Positions 38,446-50,232 of a stretch of DNA of 64,000 bases are shown one piece after another. The translations under genes were made by a program, and so were the position numbers. The stretch spans positions 24,861,638 through 24,925,637 of the forward strand of contig OY540815.1 of NCBI GenBank assembly GCA_961205875.1. Direction: 5' to 3'. Numbering within the stretch: the stretch's first letter is position 1; each line of letters begins with the position of its first letter. The stretch is from Sialis fuliginosa. Its lineage: Eukaryota > Arthropoda > Insecta > Megaloptera > Sialidae. Under the pieces are notes generated by a model. That model was not told the origin of the DNA and did no database searches. It saw only the letters and a list, made by a program, of their open reading frames with translations.

Positions 38446-39630
38446 TATGGTTTGTGGGGAGAGGTGACATCTCAAAATCGTTTTTTTTAATATCTCAAGA
38501 TAGACATCTTACGTGTAAATTTTATATAATATTTTACGTTTGACAATGACATATTCATTGCATATTGATTCAAATTTTTGGAAAACTAAAAAAATATAAA
38601 ATTTACAAATATAATAATCAGGCACGTATTAAGAAAAATATCAAATTAATATTTTATGTAAATATTAGCCAAAACTTTTTATGAAAAGTTTTATATAAAG
38701 TTGACTTGACTTTTTAATCACTTGTACATATAAATATGTATGTACATATTACGTTTTTTATTTGAGTTTTTATTGTATTTTAATTTCCATCGTATACACA
38801 GTCCAATGTAATGACGGAATAATTACATTACAAGTAATTAATGCAAATAATTTGTAACAGATTTAATCAAATCAATTTTATAATTTACTGCAAAAAATAT
38901 TACTTAATTTTGAAAAATCATTATTTGTTGAGAAGATTTAAAAATAATTATTCTTGCAATTTAAATAGGTTTTTTTAAGTGTTGACAGTATTATATTACA
39001 TGACCGATTCAAAATACGGTGGGAAAAGTTCACATATTAATTTCGTAGACTCTAGAAAAAGCATTAGGTAGGTTTTATATTGTTATATTTTAGACGGACT
39101 GTCATTTTTTTATTATATTCGGTAACAATATATTATATGTACATTGTACATGTGATTACAACATGTTATTAAATATGCATTAAACTAAATATATATCGTA
39201 GGATAAAATTCTTTAACCTTTTTTGTACGTTTTAAAAGAATACATACATAAAGGACCGGCCTTAAAATTTGTTTATATATTCAAAAATTTCTCCCTTAAT
39301 TTTTTTAGGTTGAATGAATTCAATAGAAAGGGGACTTGCCTCTGTGTCTGCCAGGGCAAAATTAAACATACAGTAATAGTTTTCCAGTTGAAATTTAAAT
39401 ATTTTGTATTATAATAATACACACATAATTGTAATAAGCGTAGTTGCCGAGTGCATTAACAGAGTTATAAGAAGAATTCCGTAACAATTAAGAATCCGGA
39501 AATAGGCGTCATGTATTTTTCAACAAAAGAACGGCCAAGATAAATTGTTTCAGGTTTAATTAAATTATATAAAAATTGAGCTATTATCTGTATTCTGTGC
39601 AACAGGCAACGAACTATAATAATGAATACG

Positions 39631-40196
39631 TTTGGTGACATAGAACTCTGCAACTATAGAATCACACTTCAGATTTACGTGTTGAAATTAATACAGGTTT
39701 GATAGAACATAGAACTCTGGAACTATGAATCATTTCAATTTTAGAAAGATCTTAAAATGCTCGTTATGTAATCTAGTTTTATGAAAAATATATGTGATCG
39801 TTGTAGAAAATATTAAACATTCAAATTTTATTGATTTTGTATTTTCAGTATTGCAAAAGTCAACTGCGCTTTAAGGTCATGCGTTGAGAAAAACTGTACA
39901 TAGGATAACAACAACGCGAATGTGCAAGGTATGCGACCTAACTGTACGTGTACTGTACCATATGGGCACTGCTGGATTGACCATTCCGCGGAATCGTGTA
40001 CACGTATTATTGCGACTCGCTAATATCAAATACATTTTATTTTTTTATGCACTTTTTACTTAAACAGCTGTAACTACTGAACCACCCATTAAAGTGTTTT
40101 TAAATTTGAATAGGTGAAACTAGACTATATAACGAATATTTTAACACCAATCTGAAATCTATGTGATTTATAATTACAGAGTTCTATGTCACCAAA
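39631..40196. mobile_element. Inverted-arm copy of the 'ATAGAACTCTGG' MITE family
   Basis: It begins TTTGGTGACATAGAACTCTG and ends CAGAGTTCTATGTCACCAAA, with a further reverse arm at about 39700-39785. The two outer arms face each other over 566 bp. Inner sequence is AT-rich and without a long frame. Confidence 0.6.
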
Positions 40197-40508
40197 CATG
40201 AGATGGTAGTTTGACCAAGACTTTTTCTTTTTTTCATTATGAATTTGATTAACCGTACAGGAATGATAATGATATTGTGATGAGAGGAAATGTATAGACG
40301 TTTATCATAAGTAGGTACATATATTGATGATGGGATCTTTCCCATGTCAGTGCGTCTGTTAACAATCACACGAAGTACATATACATACCCATACAATTGT
40401 TTGTTTGTCTTTAAAGGTATTTCATATTTATGATGATTGCATTTTACATTTTTTTGTAGCGAGAGAGATATTTTTTATAATTACTTTGTTGGTTTGATTT
40501 CATCAAAT

Positions 40509-40568
40509 GTACCCATTTACGCGCTATTTTCATGGAACAAATTAACTGCGTAAATGGGGGGATTACTG
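40509..40568 (-). mobile_element. Pogo/Tigger-like short MITE, diverged
   Basis: ACCCATTTACGCGCTATTTT and CTGCGTAAATGGGGGGATTA form a hairpin. The right end ...GGATTACTG matches the end of the element at 11309-11377. Confidence 0.5.
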
Positions 40569-40879
40569 TATTTATAAAAATGTATGTTTATTGTATAAAT
40601 GGACACGGCTATGTACTAATGTACCATTCTTTCTTAAACCAAGTGTTTTTGTTAAATAATATATACATAGTAGGTATAATTTTTGAATAGCTATGAGCTA
40701 TTTTTTATAAACTTTATTTTGAATGAAACTGCATATATGGGTTGATACATTAGTGCATAACAGTTATCTAGGTATATAAATTATAACATAGGTACCTTGT
40801 AAAGTGTTTTGAAGGCAGCGTAGCTCCAGACATCATGACGAGGTTGTCTTGGGTATCAGCACCACCATGCTGTCTGACA

Positions 40880-40933
40880 CCCTCCGCCACACACTCGCAC
40901 GCACGCACACACACGCACACACACACACACACG
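40880..40933. repeat. CA/CACG microsatellite
   Basis: A run of mostly CA with interspersed CG units (CGCACGCACACACACGCA and then pure CA). It is a simple sequence repeat. Confidence 0.85.
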
Positions 40934-42439
40934 CCCCGGAATGCGCAGGTGTTCTTTGTATTAATTACAACAGCGCCGAATATCGCGTGCAGGTCACTCG
41001 GATATCAATTATATATTAAAGTACTTGCTACAGAATTCTTGAGATGCTCTTCTGATGTTGTTGTAGAAAATATAACACCTACTTTAATATGCATTCATAT
41101 AAAATTATACATTTATTTCAGATTTAAAATGATGTTATAAGAAACAGACTTGGGTAGTGCTCCTAGCCGAGCTATAAGGTACTGGCACCAGTCTTGCATC
41201 ATATCTCAGTATTGGACTCTTGTTTAATTAAATGTACTATATATAAATTACAAATATATACTGAAGAAAATGATATAAAAAAAAAACAAATTATATTTGT
41301 GGAGTTTTGTTATTAAATTGATTTAATACAGTTGTTTTATACCTTCCTCTTAAAGCGGCCAAGACCGGTGCTGCTACCTTATTATTCTTACGTATTTTTG
41401 GGCAAATTGAAAACGAAAAATAGCATTTTTTTGTAGACCAGACTTTAAACTTTGAACGCCTATAAATCAATTGAAAATATATTCTAATCAGTTTTCAGTT
41501 TTAATAATATGTTTAATAAGATTGAATGAGTTGAAAAACACAATACATACTTATAATATTTTATGAACACTAAAGGGAATTGTTCATACCTTCAATAAAA
41601 ATACCTTCCTCGTTAATTAAATTAATGAGGAATTTTAATTATTAACGAAACAGTTCTTAAACGCATGGAATCATTAAAAATAATATCTTTTATTAAAATT
41701 ACTATAGCATATTTTAATTAGGTATCAAAGTCGTAGGCGTTCTCTTCGAGCTCCCAAACTGTTATCATTTCATTTTAAAGCTTTTACTAACACACGTTTT
41801 ATGAAGTTTAAATAAAAACTTTATTTTGGGGGGCCCAAAACCGATATAATTATGGTAGGGTCTTTTTTTATGTAGATTTAAAGTTACGCGGTGTGATTTT
41901 TACTTTCGATTCACAGAATCATCGTCAGGCTTTTAAAAGAATATCAATAATATACTACATGAATATTTTATTTATTATTAATTTTTTTTATTATTAAAAG
42001 CCTGTGAATCGAAAGCTTGCGTTTAATTTTTCTGTAATACATTTTTGACGTTTAGACAATCAAGTTGTTATTATATAGGTACCTACTGTGTATATATATT
42101 TATTGTTAGTTAAATAATGTGTTAATTTTGACAATTATAAGGTTGATTATAAATGATTTGGTAAAAGCAAGCTGGAGGTGGTTCTCTGTATTGTGTACAG
42201 CAAAGTGTGGTTCCATTCACCTGTTTCATCGTTATCTCGGTTCTTAATCGCAATATTACGTTACTTAGGTACCTAACATACATGTTACTGTTAGGTCGCT
42301 CTTCAATTATTATTGTATAGGCATCCATTTTCAAGGCACATGTATTTTTTTAAACAATCAATTGCTGCTGAATTTAGTAATTAAATAAAGTCTTGTCAAA
42401 TAACATAGATAATTCAAATGAATAAGCCTGGCTCTATTT

Positions 42440-42600
42440 TTATCGAAAATTTTGAAAAAAACTGAAAGTTTGAGAGGCGATATCTCGAGAACGATTTGAG
42501 AAACAGACCTGCGGTTTGAAACTTTCAACCTTACAAATAATTTTCTATATAAAAAACAAACATGCATCAAACTTCAATTCATCGTACAAATATTAATTTA
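42440..42600 (-). repeat. Half copy of the COG1-intron palindrome
   Basis: It shares AAAATTTTGAAAAAAACTG, GAGAGGCGATATCTCGAGAA, TTTGAGAAACAGACCTGCGG and TCGTACAAATAT with the right arm of the foldback element at 15759-16470. The mirror arm is absent, so this copy is solo or decayed. Confidence 0.65.
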
Positions 42601-42999
42601 AGTACAAAAAATAAGATCTAGAATCAAAAATAACCCAGAACAATACAGTATTTAAACATCTGAATTGTTGAGTTATAAAAACATTTAAAAAAATTACATC
42701 TAGGGACAACTAGTAAGAGTTATATTGCCTTAAGGGTTATACATTATATTAAAGGAAAAACATTTATTTCTTATAAAATAAAATTGAAGTATAGACGAAA
42801 CTAACCGGAGTGAATCCGTCCGCCCTGTTTCTAGATGAGTTGACCTAATGCCACATACATACAACAGTTAGTACATAATAGGTATAATAGCGTTACAGTT
42901 AATACACGATTGCTTCCACATATGTTACTGGTCTACTAAAACTACAATACAAATTACATTCTTCTAATACAAAATGCTAAAATATATGCACAAGATTCA

Positions 43000-43233
43000 T
43001 TTGGTGACATAGAACTATGGAACAATTAATCTTCATTCGGTCTTAGAACGTATTTAAAATTAATCATTTAAGGGTTAGAGCTCTTTTAATCCGGTAAGTG
43101 TGGGTAAGTTTACTAACTATTTATTAAATTCATTTGAAATTTTAATACGTATAAAATTAGATTATATAACAAACTTTTTAAGACCGGTCTGAAGTTTGTG
43201 TGGTTTATAATTCCAGAGTTCTATGTCGTCAAA
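43000..43233. mobile_element. Compact inverted-arm copy of the 'ATAGAACTCTGG' MITE family
   Basis: It begins TTTGGTGACATAGAACTATG and ends CCAGAGTTCTATGTCGTCAAA. The two arms face each other over 234 bp, a form also seen at 50619-50846. Confidence 0.7.
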
Positions 43234-43904
43234 CCCAAAACGATGTTTGTCCGATTGTCAATTTTGTGTTGATAATTTTGGAAAAAATTATCAGAAAAGT
43301 AAAAAAATCATTCTCGTATTCAAATTTAAGATTCCATGTACCGTTTTAATCACAATTGGAGTGCAGTTTGTTTGTATATCGTCTACATTTGTAAATAGTG
43401 ACCAGACGTACTAATTTTATAAAAACAAATCTTAATATTTTTCCAGAAATTTTAACTCAATTTTATAAAATAATGTACACCTTTATATTTATATAATATA
43501 CAAAAAGTTTTATCTGCGAATTGCTTTTTTTACCTAATGTCCAAAATTAGTCTTTCAGAAATATCTTCCGATTTAACAATCCTACAACAAAAATTGTCTA
43601 AATCAAAGCGTATCTTTTGAAGCTAATTAACTGTCCTTTAATTTTGATAATAGGCATTTTTATCGTAGGGTTGATAAATAGTGAACAAAGTTCTCTCGAC
43701 TTTGAAAATATATAACCGAATAAATGTATTGTATATTTCTTGTTATCATTTTTATTTATTTATTTAACCTTCTGGTCACTCTATCTACAAACGATATCCA
43801 CTAATACCAACAGAACAACTCCCCGCATTGAGAATAAATACAACAACGAGATAATATACCCAACAGAGCGCACTCTTGTCACACACACTGTCTTATTGTA
43901 AATC

Positions 43905-43985
43905 CAAATCACTTGACACGACCGCGCGAGATTCGAACCCGTTCCATCTGCACTGGAGCACACTGGCTGGCCATACATGTACAAT
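43905..43985 (-). repeat. Possible tRNA-derived SINE fragment
   Basis: On the minus strand GGGTTCGAATCTCGCGC fits a box B, and TGGCCAGCCAGTGTGCTCC about 40 nt before it may be a decayed box A. No tRNA fold closes, so it is called a SINE-like remnant. Confidence 0.3.
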
Positions 43986-44023
43986 AACTGACTGATTCTT
44001 GGACCGGTGGACGACGAGTCTAC

Positions 44024-44187
44024 CTGTTTGTGGTGGCGATTCCGCGGGAGGGGGTGGAGGGGATAGAGCGCGCGCGGGGAGCACACAGACGGAAAAAGGG
44101 CAACGACTTCGGCAGGATTCCACCGTACGTCGTATGGTATCTACACCAAGACGCGGTGTCTGCCCTTTGAGTGCCGCGGTTCGACTG
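44024..44187 (-). promoter_or_regulatory. Candidate first untranslated exon/promoter of the ZP-domain gene
   Basis: On the minus strand an initiator-like TACAGTCGAACC at about 44187 is followed by 160 bp of GC-rich DNA ending in a strong donor, CACAAACAG|GTAGAC. The ZP gene needs a 5' exon upstream of its acceptor at 29460, and this is the best placed GC-rich block with a donor, 14.6 kb away. No protein frame is implied. The link is inferred; a transcript would be needed to prove it. Confidence 0.35.
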
Positions 44188-44236
44188 TATATCTAGCTAG
44201 TAGTATTATGGGCTGTGTAAGGGAGACTGCGCTAAA

Positions 44237-44671
44237 GCGGCTATTATTACACTATCAAATCAATATGACAGTGTAATAAGTCAACTTTCATAATATTTAT
44301 ATGATCATAGTTAATGACAGTCTCTTATATTTGATCAAAGTTTTTTGACGTCAAAAAAAAATGGCGACAGTTACAGTTATATAATTATTAATATATGAAT
44401 ATCAACAAAATCCAGTATTATATGATAATCTTCTTATTGATTATAAAAACCACAACACACGGTTGTAAATTCAAACCTCGATCGCGTCAATTGACGAACA
44501 TCCACGCACTGATATTCAAAATGCACCAAAAAAGAAGAAAATATCCCTAGATAATATTGAGAAAATATTATCAAATATTTTATGTAGTGTAATAGAACAA
44601 AATCTCATATTTTATCAAAGAAATATGATCAAATCTTTGTCAAATATCTTATTTGATAGTGTAATAGCCGC
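44237..44671 (-). mobile_element. MITE, copy 2 of the two-copy family (CTAAA target)
   Basis: The 435-bp element has ends GCGGCTATTATTACACTATC and, in reverse complement, GCGGCTATTACACTATCAAA. CTAAA is repeated at 44232-44236 and 44672-44676. Its inner sequence (GATCGCGTCAATTGACGAAC, CATCCACGCACTGATATTC) matches the copy at 4590-5075 in the opposite orientation. It lies 50 bp upstream of the candidate ZP-gene first exon. Confidence 0.85.
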
Positions 44672-46685
44672 CTAAATTAACGTTCAAGTGTTCGACGACA
44701 AAACAAACACAGCAGGTGTTGAAATTAAATCAATGCCAATTTTGATAATTAATGCTTTATTAAAATAATAATAATAATAATAAGGAACTAAACCTTGTAG
44801 CAGGTTTTTAACTTTTATGATATTTAATGTTTTATATAAATGTATATATGTATGTACATTAGTAGGTAGGTACTAATAACTACCAATTACACTGTGTAGA
44901 TGTATTTTAAAATAAATATTTATTGTAGAATTACTTATACCTACTTATTTTATTCAATTTTCTGCTATATTGACTTTATATGCGTAATACTTAAGTCGGG
45001 TAATTAGGCCAGTGCCTCTCAAACAAATTAATTCATTAATAAATAAAACATTTTTCTATATTTGTCCGTCTATCCGCAGCGTAACTCAGAATATACTGGA
45101 CCGGATGAGCTGAAATTTGTATAACCATCTGCTACTGGGAAAATATGAATAATTTTGTAAATAGGATTAAAAAATAGATTTTTTTTTATATGCAAAAATG
45201 GGGTGTCAAAGAACGCGTCTTGTTGAACTGATTTTAAAAATATATACTTTTATACATTTACCCAATAAAAGCTGCAAATTACAATTTACTTTTGTTTAAT
45301 ATATCCGACCCCCTTTAAAATCCAATGTCTGTAAAATGGGATATGCTGTTTTGATACAGAAACATTGATAGTAAACTACACATATATACATAGTTGTAGA
45401 CATTGTCTGTGGATACAATGATTCTATTAGATCTAATTTCCGGAACGAAATTCCTCTATGATTATTATGGATTATATAGGGTGTATATAAAACACATGCA
45501 ACCGAGTAATAACGCAATTAATCAAGGCACTATGGGTACTTAGTCAATCGCAATCTCTTCAGATACACAGGGCCGCATTAAGGCTTCAAACACCACGTTA
45601 TTTTTTAACAGAGAAATATACGTCCTAAATTAATATTTTATTTATAAAATATATTATCTTAATAATCCTTGTCTGTTTGTTGAATTCTGCCCTGATCGGA
45701 ATAGTGGAAACGTCCGATTCATGATTTCTATCCCCATTCTATATATTTCATGTTAAAACAAGAATAAGAAGAATAATTTTGATTTGTCTGAAATTACGTA
45801 TTAAAATAAATTGTTATTTTATAAAAATTATATATAATTCCTCTTAATAGGGTCCTGGAATAAAATACACGTAACGCGTGTGCGATATTTGCATTTGGCA
45901 CAAGAATTATAACGCGTTTATTTATTCTTTCAGGTCGAAAATCTAGATTATTCGTTTCTATTTATTATGTAGAAAAATGTGCATTCTTTTAAAATTACTT
46001 TTTATCATTCTTTATTAGTTTTTGTTTTAAATCTTCGCTTTCGTTATAATTAACGCTTAAAACGGAATTCCGCAAATTGCCCCCCTCCTCCCTTCTCCAA
46101 AAAAAAATTAAAATTAAATAATAAAAACCCGAAGATTTTTAAAATGTTTTTAAAGGAGGTTAATTTGTGAGTACCTACATAACGCAACTGTGGGGTGACG
46201 AACGTGTTAATATATAGGTATATATCAGAGTCTTAAAGTCTCTGGTGATGATATCAAGTATTTGAGAAGTCATGTTGTTTGTTATAAATGTGTTTAAATA
46301 TTATATGTGTATTGTAGATATCGATTTACTCTTTGCATTTGAGTAAACGCGCGTGTGACGGTTACAGCATCGTCGACGGACGGCAAGACGAGTATCAGAT
46401 GCTGCCCTAAAAGGATTCCTCTCGCTCGACCCGATACCGTCCGTCCGCGTCGTTCCTAGAACTATCTGTAACTACATATACCTACTCGACATATCACGCG
46501 CGAGGGGGTGTTTCACACGAGCGATAATACCAACACTGCAGTTAAATGTTCATTGTTATACATGGTTTTAGCCTATTATTGATATAACCCATAGTTTAAG
46601 TACCGCTTCTATATTTTTAACAATTTATTATTTGATTATAACAATAATGATAGTAAATTAATTTGTATTTCTTCTTCTGTTACAG

Positions 46686-46727
46686 ATTCATTGCAAACAG
46701 GTGGTCTCTCGGTTGCTGTTAATTAAA
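46686..46727 (+). other. Orphan exon-like segment, possible 5' UTR exon
   Basis: A strong acceptor (TTTCTTCTTCTGTTACAG) and a strong donor (AATTAAA|GTAAGA) border 42 nt. A second good acceptor, TTTTTGTTTCCAG, ends at 46920, upstream of the gene starting at 47022. Together they could form the untranslated leader of that gene. The piece has no coding frame of note. Confidence 0.35.
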
Positions 46728-47021
46728 GTAAGATTTGTTTTATATTTATGTTATTTATTTTTATAAAACATCTCAATCAAGTAAGTCGTCGGTGTGAAAG
46801 GACCCTGAAAGGGGAAGTGTTGCCGTCCAATGACCCGGCGATTCCTGAAAACTTAATCTCTGTTAGAACAGTGGTAATAAATCGGGAGTACGCAAATAAA
46901 ATCCTTGTTTTTGTTTCCAGCCCCCAGATTGCTTTGATCTATATAAATAAAAGAATGTTATTTTTTTTAAATGTCAAAATTCCATATTATTGAAAAGTTA
47001 GAGTATAAATTTATTTGAAAA

Positions 47022-48989
47022 ATGCCGAAGCATCCAAAATTGAAAAAACGTGACAAATTAACAGCTCCTAAATATTCAGGTATATCTTTTCATTTTATCA
47101 TTTCAATTTTTTTTTATATAATTTTTCGAAAATACCAAACTTTATTTAATAAAAAAAAGTTGTTTAAATTATCAATACAGACTCAAATGCATATTTTTAG
47201 ATTCAAAATTTGATACAATTACGTCATCTTTAAAGCAAGCTTTAAATTGTAAAGCCCTCTCAAGAACTAAACAAAAAAAAATCGTCAAGAAATCCGTAAT
47301 CGATAATAACGAAAAATTAGAAAATGTACAGAAAATTGAGGTACCATTTTCATCAATTTATTTATTTATTCAAAATTGAGGACCAAACTAATCAATGTTT
47401 ACTGTCAGTCTCTCTCATCCTGTCTCGTTCACGTAACGTTCAGTAACCTGGAATCATTTTGAATTCGTTTCGAGATGAAGAAAGGTCTTATCTAATTATT
47501 TTATATATTTTTTTAACTGAAATTGGAATTTCTTAGCTATTTCCGATCACCGCAAGTCTTTATTTTTCCGTGAATTTTATCCGGAAATTACACAAATAAC
47601 TTCGTAAGCTATTATCATAAAAACATTGCCCCTACTGTTGATATTATACTTTTAACAGTTAGGTGTTTGTTATCTTAATTATCGGTACTAGGAAAAAATT
47701 ATCCAAATAAATCGACGGTCCTAACATGATAACTGCAAAACAGAGCAATTAAAAAGTTTGGAATGTATTTCTCTAAAATTATTCATATATTTAACGAAAT
47801 TACCAATCGATGCGTGGATATCACGAGTGCTTAAGAATTTAAGGGCTAACTAATATATGCGTATTTTTGAATAATTTTTTTTTTAAATGTACTTTACTCA
47901 AAGTGCTACAACTTTTAAACTCTTTATCAAAATGATTTCGATTTTTTTTTACATAAAACTAGATTATATAACGCACATTTTAAGACTTATCTGAAGTTTG
48001 CATGATGTATAGTTCCATAGTTCTATGTCGCCAAACTCTATTGTAAAATATACGTATAGAAAATCTATTGTCAGATATTTATCTTTAGATCAAGAATAAC
48101 GAAGTTTCGAACAAATTGACAAAAGAAAACAATCAAAGTGGTTCGGAGGCAGATAACATTAGCGAAACGTTAGATGAAAATCAAAACAAAATAGGCGATT
48201 ACTTAAGTGGTAAGAAAGTAGAATCGACGGGGAGATTACAGAAGATAAACTGGAACCCACTCAACAAATTAAACAAGAAGAAAATCGAGACACAATTTAA
48301 TAATGTAAGACTGAGGCCACACACGTGCCTGCTCTGCTCACCTCGCTTCTTTCGGCTTTGTTAATAAGTGTGGCTTATATTATCTTTCCTTTTTGGTATT
48401 TGTTTTGTATTTTGCGTTATTTCAGTTGACGCTGCAACATGATACGGCTTTGTGCGAAGGTACGAAAGGTATACTGAAGTACCATAGCGCGGATGTTGAG
48501 GATGAAGTGGTACAGCCAAAAGATTATAGTTCGGGAGATGACGACCAATCGAAAATCGCAGAAATTCCCAACGAATGTAAGATGATATATAAGTGTATAA
48601 ATAAGGGATCGAAATATTTATAGAGGGTAAAAAAATATCAATGTTTCGAATAACTTTGCCTAAAAAACGTTGTTTCTTGAAAAAATTTGAGTGGGGTACC
48701 AAAAAAAGTTAGTTTTTTTTTGACACAAGTAATTTGCACTTACCCTGTAGGTACCGTGGTACCATCATCTAATGCCACACCTCAGAAAGTTCGGTACCAG
48801 CATTGTCTGATGTCGAAATCGAGCAAGTTTGTTAAATTCAAAAACGAAGTGACTGTGTTTTGTTACTCGTGTTGGGAAAACACGTCGTACACAGAACCCT
48901 TAAAGTCCTGGAAGGATCAGCTCGAGAGGAATCTTGAAATGAGGAAGAACTACGAGATCAGATGCGGGAGCAAATTTGCTTCATTTTAA
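47022..48989 (+). CDS. Uncharacterised lysine-rich protein with C-terminal cysteine block
   Basis: Five exons: 47022-47079, 47201-47340, 48089-48304, 48426-48576, 48751-48989, giving 267 aa. All junctions are GT-AG and keep frame. I do not recognise the family. The first 70 residues are very basic (start MPKHPKLKKRDKL, later RTKQKKIVKK), the middle is polar and acidic and probably disordered, and the end holds a compact block with HCLMSKSSKFVKFKNE, VFCYSCWENTSY and RCGSKF. That CxxC with further Cys and His could bind zinc, but this is a guess. No signal peptide or membrane helix is visible; the basic start suggests a nuclear or nucleolar place. AATAAA overlaps the stop codon. The gene converges on METTL22. 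Intron 3 holds a MITE arm (47888-48035) ending 53 bp before exon 3. Confidence 0.75.
47888..48035 (+). mobile_element. Solo arm of the 'ATAGAACTCTGG' MITE family
   Basis: ACATAAAACTAGATTATATA, ACGCACATTTTAAGAC and CATAGTTCTATGTCGCCAAA follow the family order. It lies in an intron of the uncharacterised gene. Confidence 0.7.
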
Positions 48990-49476
48990 ATAAACATTTT
49001 TTTACTTTCGAATTAAATTAAAATTTGAGCTTCACACGAGATAAGAATATATCTATGTCTTGTCTCGGTTTTGTAACTGATGGTCTCGTCCTAGTCTCGT
49101 ATGAACTCTTATAAAATATTACATATTTTTGCAAAACTATAATTATTTTGGTAATGTTGAATTAAAAAAAAAAAAAACAATTATATAAATCAGAAAAGTC
49201 TTTTATTGGGTGTTAGTGTTAGTTGAGTCATTCAGAATCCAAAGTGACTAATTGTAAGTACATTTATTAAACGCTAAACAAATTAAACAGTTTTTAATTT
49301 AATTTGGCTAATCACATTGGCAACTGAGCGACTCTTTTTGTTTTGGGAATCACAAGAAAAATACTTAAAATGTATGGAAGGAAACTGTTCAGGAATAAAA
49401 TCATGTCAATAACAAATACAAATAACAATAAATACCTATCTAAAATAACAACAAATACCGGGTGGGAAAATAAAAA

Positions 49477-49746
49477 CGTACGTAACTCAGGAATTATTAA
49501 TCATAGAGAAATAGGGGTGGTCTTTAAATCTTTGTTATATTGTCTAGTTTAAATATAACATATCATTTTAATAAAGCATTTAGAAGTTACAACACTTTAA
49601 GTAACGTACCAAAAAACAAGTGTATAATTTACTTAAAAGTCAGATCTGTAATTTTAATATATTATTATATTATATTTTATAACGAACATTTTAACACCGA
49701 TCTGAAGTTTGTGTGTTGTATAATTCCGGAGTTCTATGTCGCCAAA
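49477..49746. mobile_element. Inverted-arm copy of the 'ATAGAACTCTGG' MITE family
   Basis: The left arm (ACGTAACTCAGGAATTATTA, then ATATTGTCTAGTTTAAATA) is diverged. The right arm is canonical and ends CCGGAGTTCTATGTCGCCAAA. It lies between the convergent gene ends at 48989 and 50233. Confidence 0.6.
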
Positions 49747-50232
49747 CCGAAACCTTTTTTTTATCCACCCAGTATATTTTTCTCGTATGCTTTAAAATCA
49801 ATTATGTGTTAATTTTTGGACCTCGTTTTTGACGAAAAAAAACTTAAATTATGATTTAAGGTGCAACAAATACATTTGATTTTTTTTATACGAGAAAAAT
49901 GTGAACAACAATTATGTAAAACAAAAAAATATCCATAAAAACAAAATCACATTTAAAATCTTGACTTTTAGGCGTAAGACTTGTTATGGGACAACCTGTA
50001 TACTAGTTCTTCCATCTCGCCGATTAGACCCGGAAGTCAATAAACTTTGTAAGGATCACTCTGGAAGCTATAACTCTTAGGAAATTGCATTTTAAGTCTC
50101 TGTTACACTTATCTATTTTGGCAAAAACAATTCTTGTAGCGAGTAGCTACTAGTTTAGGACCATCTCCCTCTACCCCCCCCCCCACCCTTCTGCAATAAG
50201 TGTAATATAATAAGAGACTGTCTTTTTTGTGT

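Larger units (their letters stand above)
29460..46685. other. Long repeat-rich stretch without recognised coding exons
   Basis: About 17 kb of AT-rich DNA. It probably contains the first intron(s) and promoter of the ZP gene and the upstream region of the plus-strand gene at 47 kb. It holds CA-type microsatellites (29788-29806, 29944-29961, 40890-40932), TGTA repeats (31530-31550), many MITE arms, and pure G or C runs at 34024-34038 and 36123-36135. GC-rich islets lie near 33550-33590 (with a palindromic TGACGTCA), 43995-44190 and 46330-46510. Open frames here are short, often run through repeats, and resemble no family I know. Confidence 0.6.

Noticed and set aside
43781..44196. Several short GC-rich frames on both strands
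   Set aside because: Composition-driven, overlapping and without resemblance to any protein. The GC-rich block is better explained as untranslated leader or promoter.
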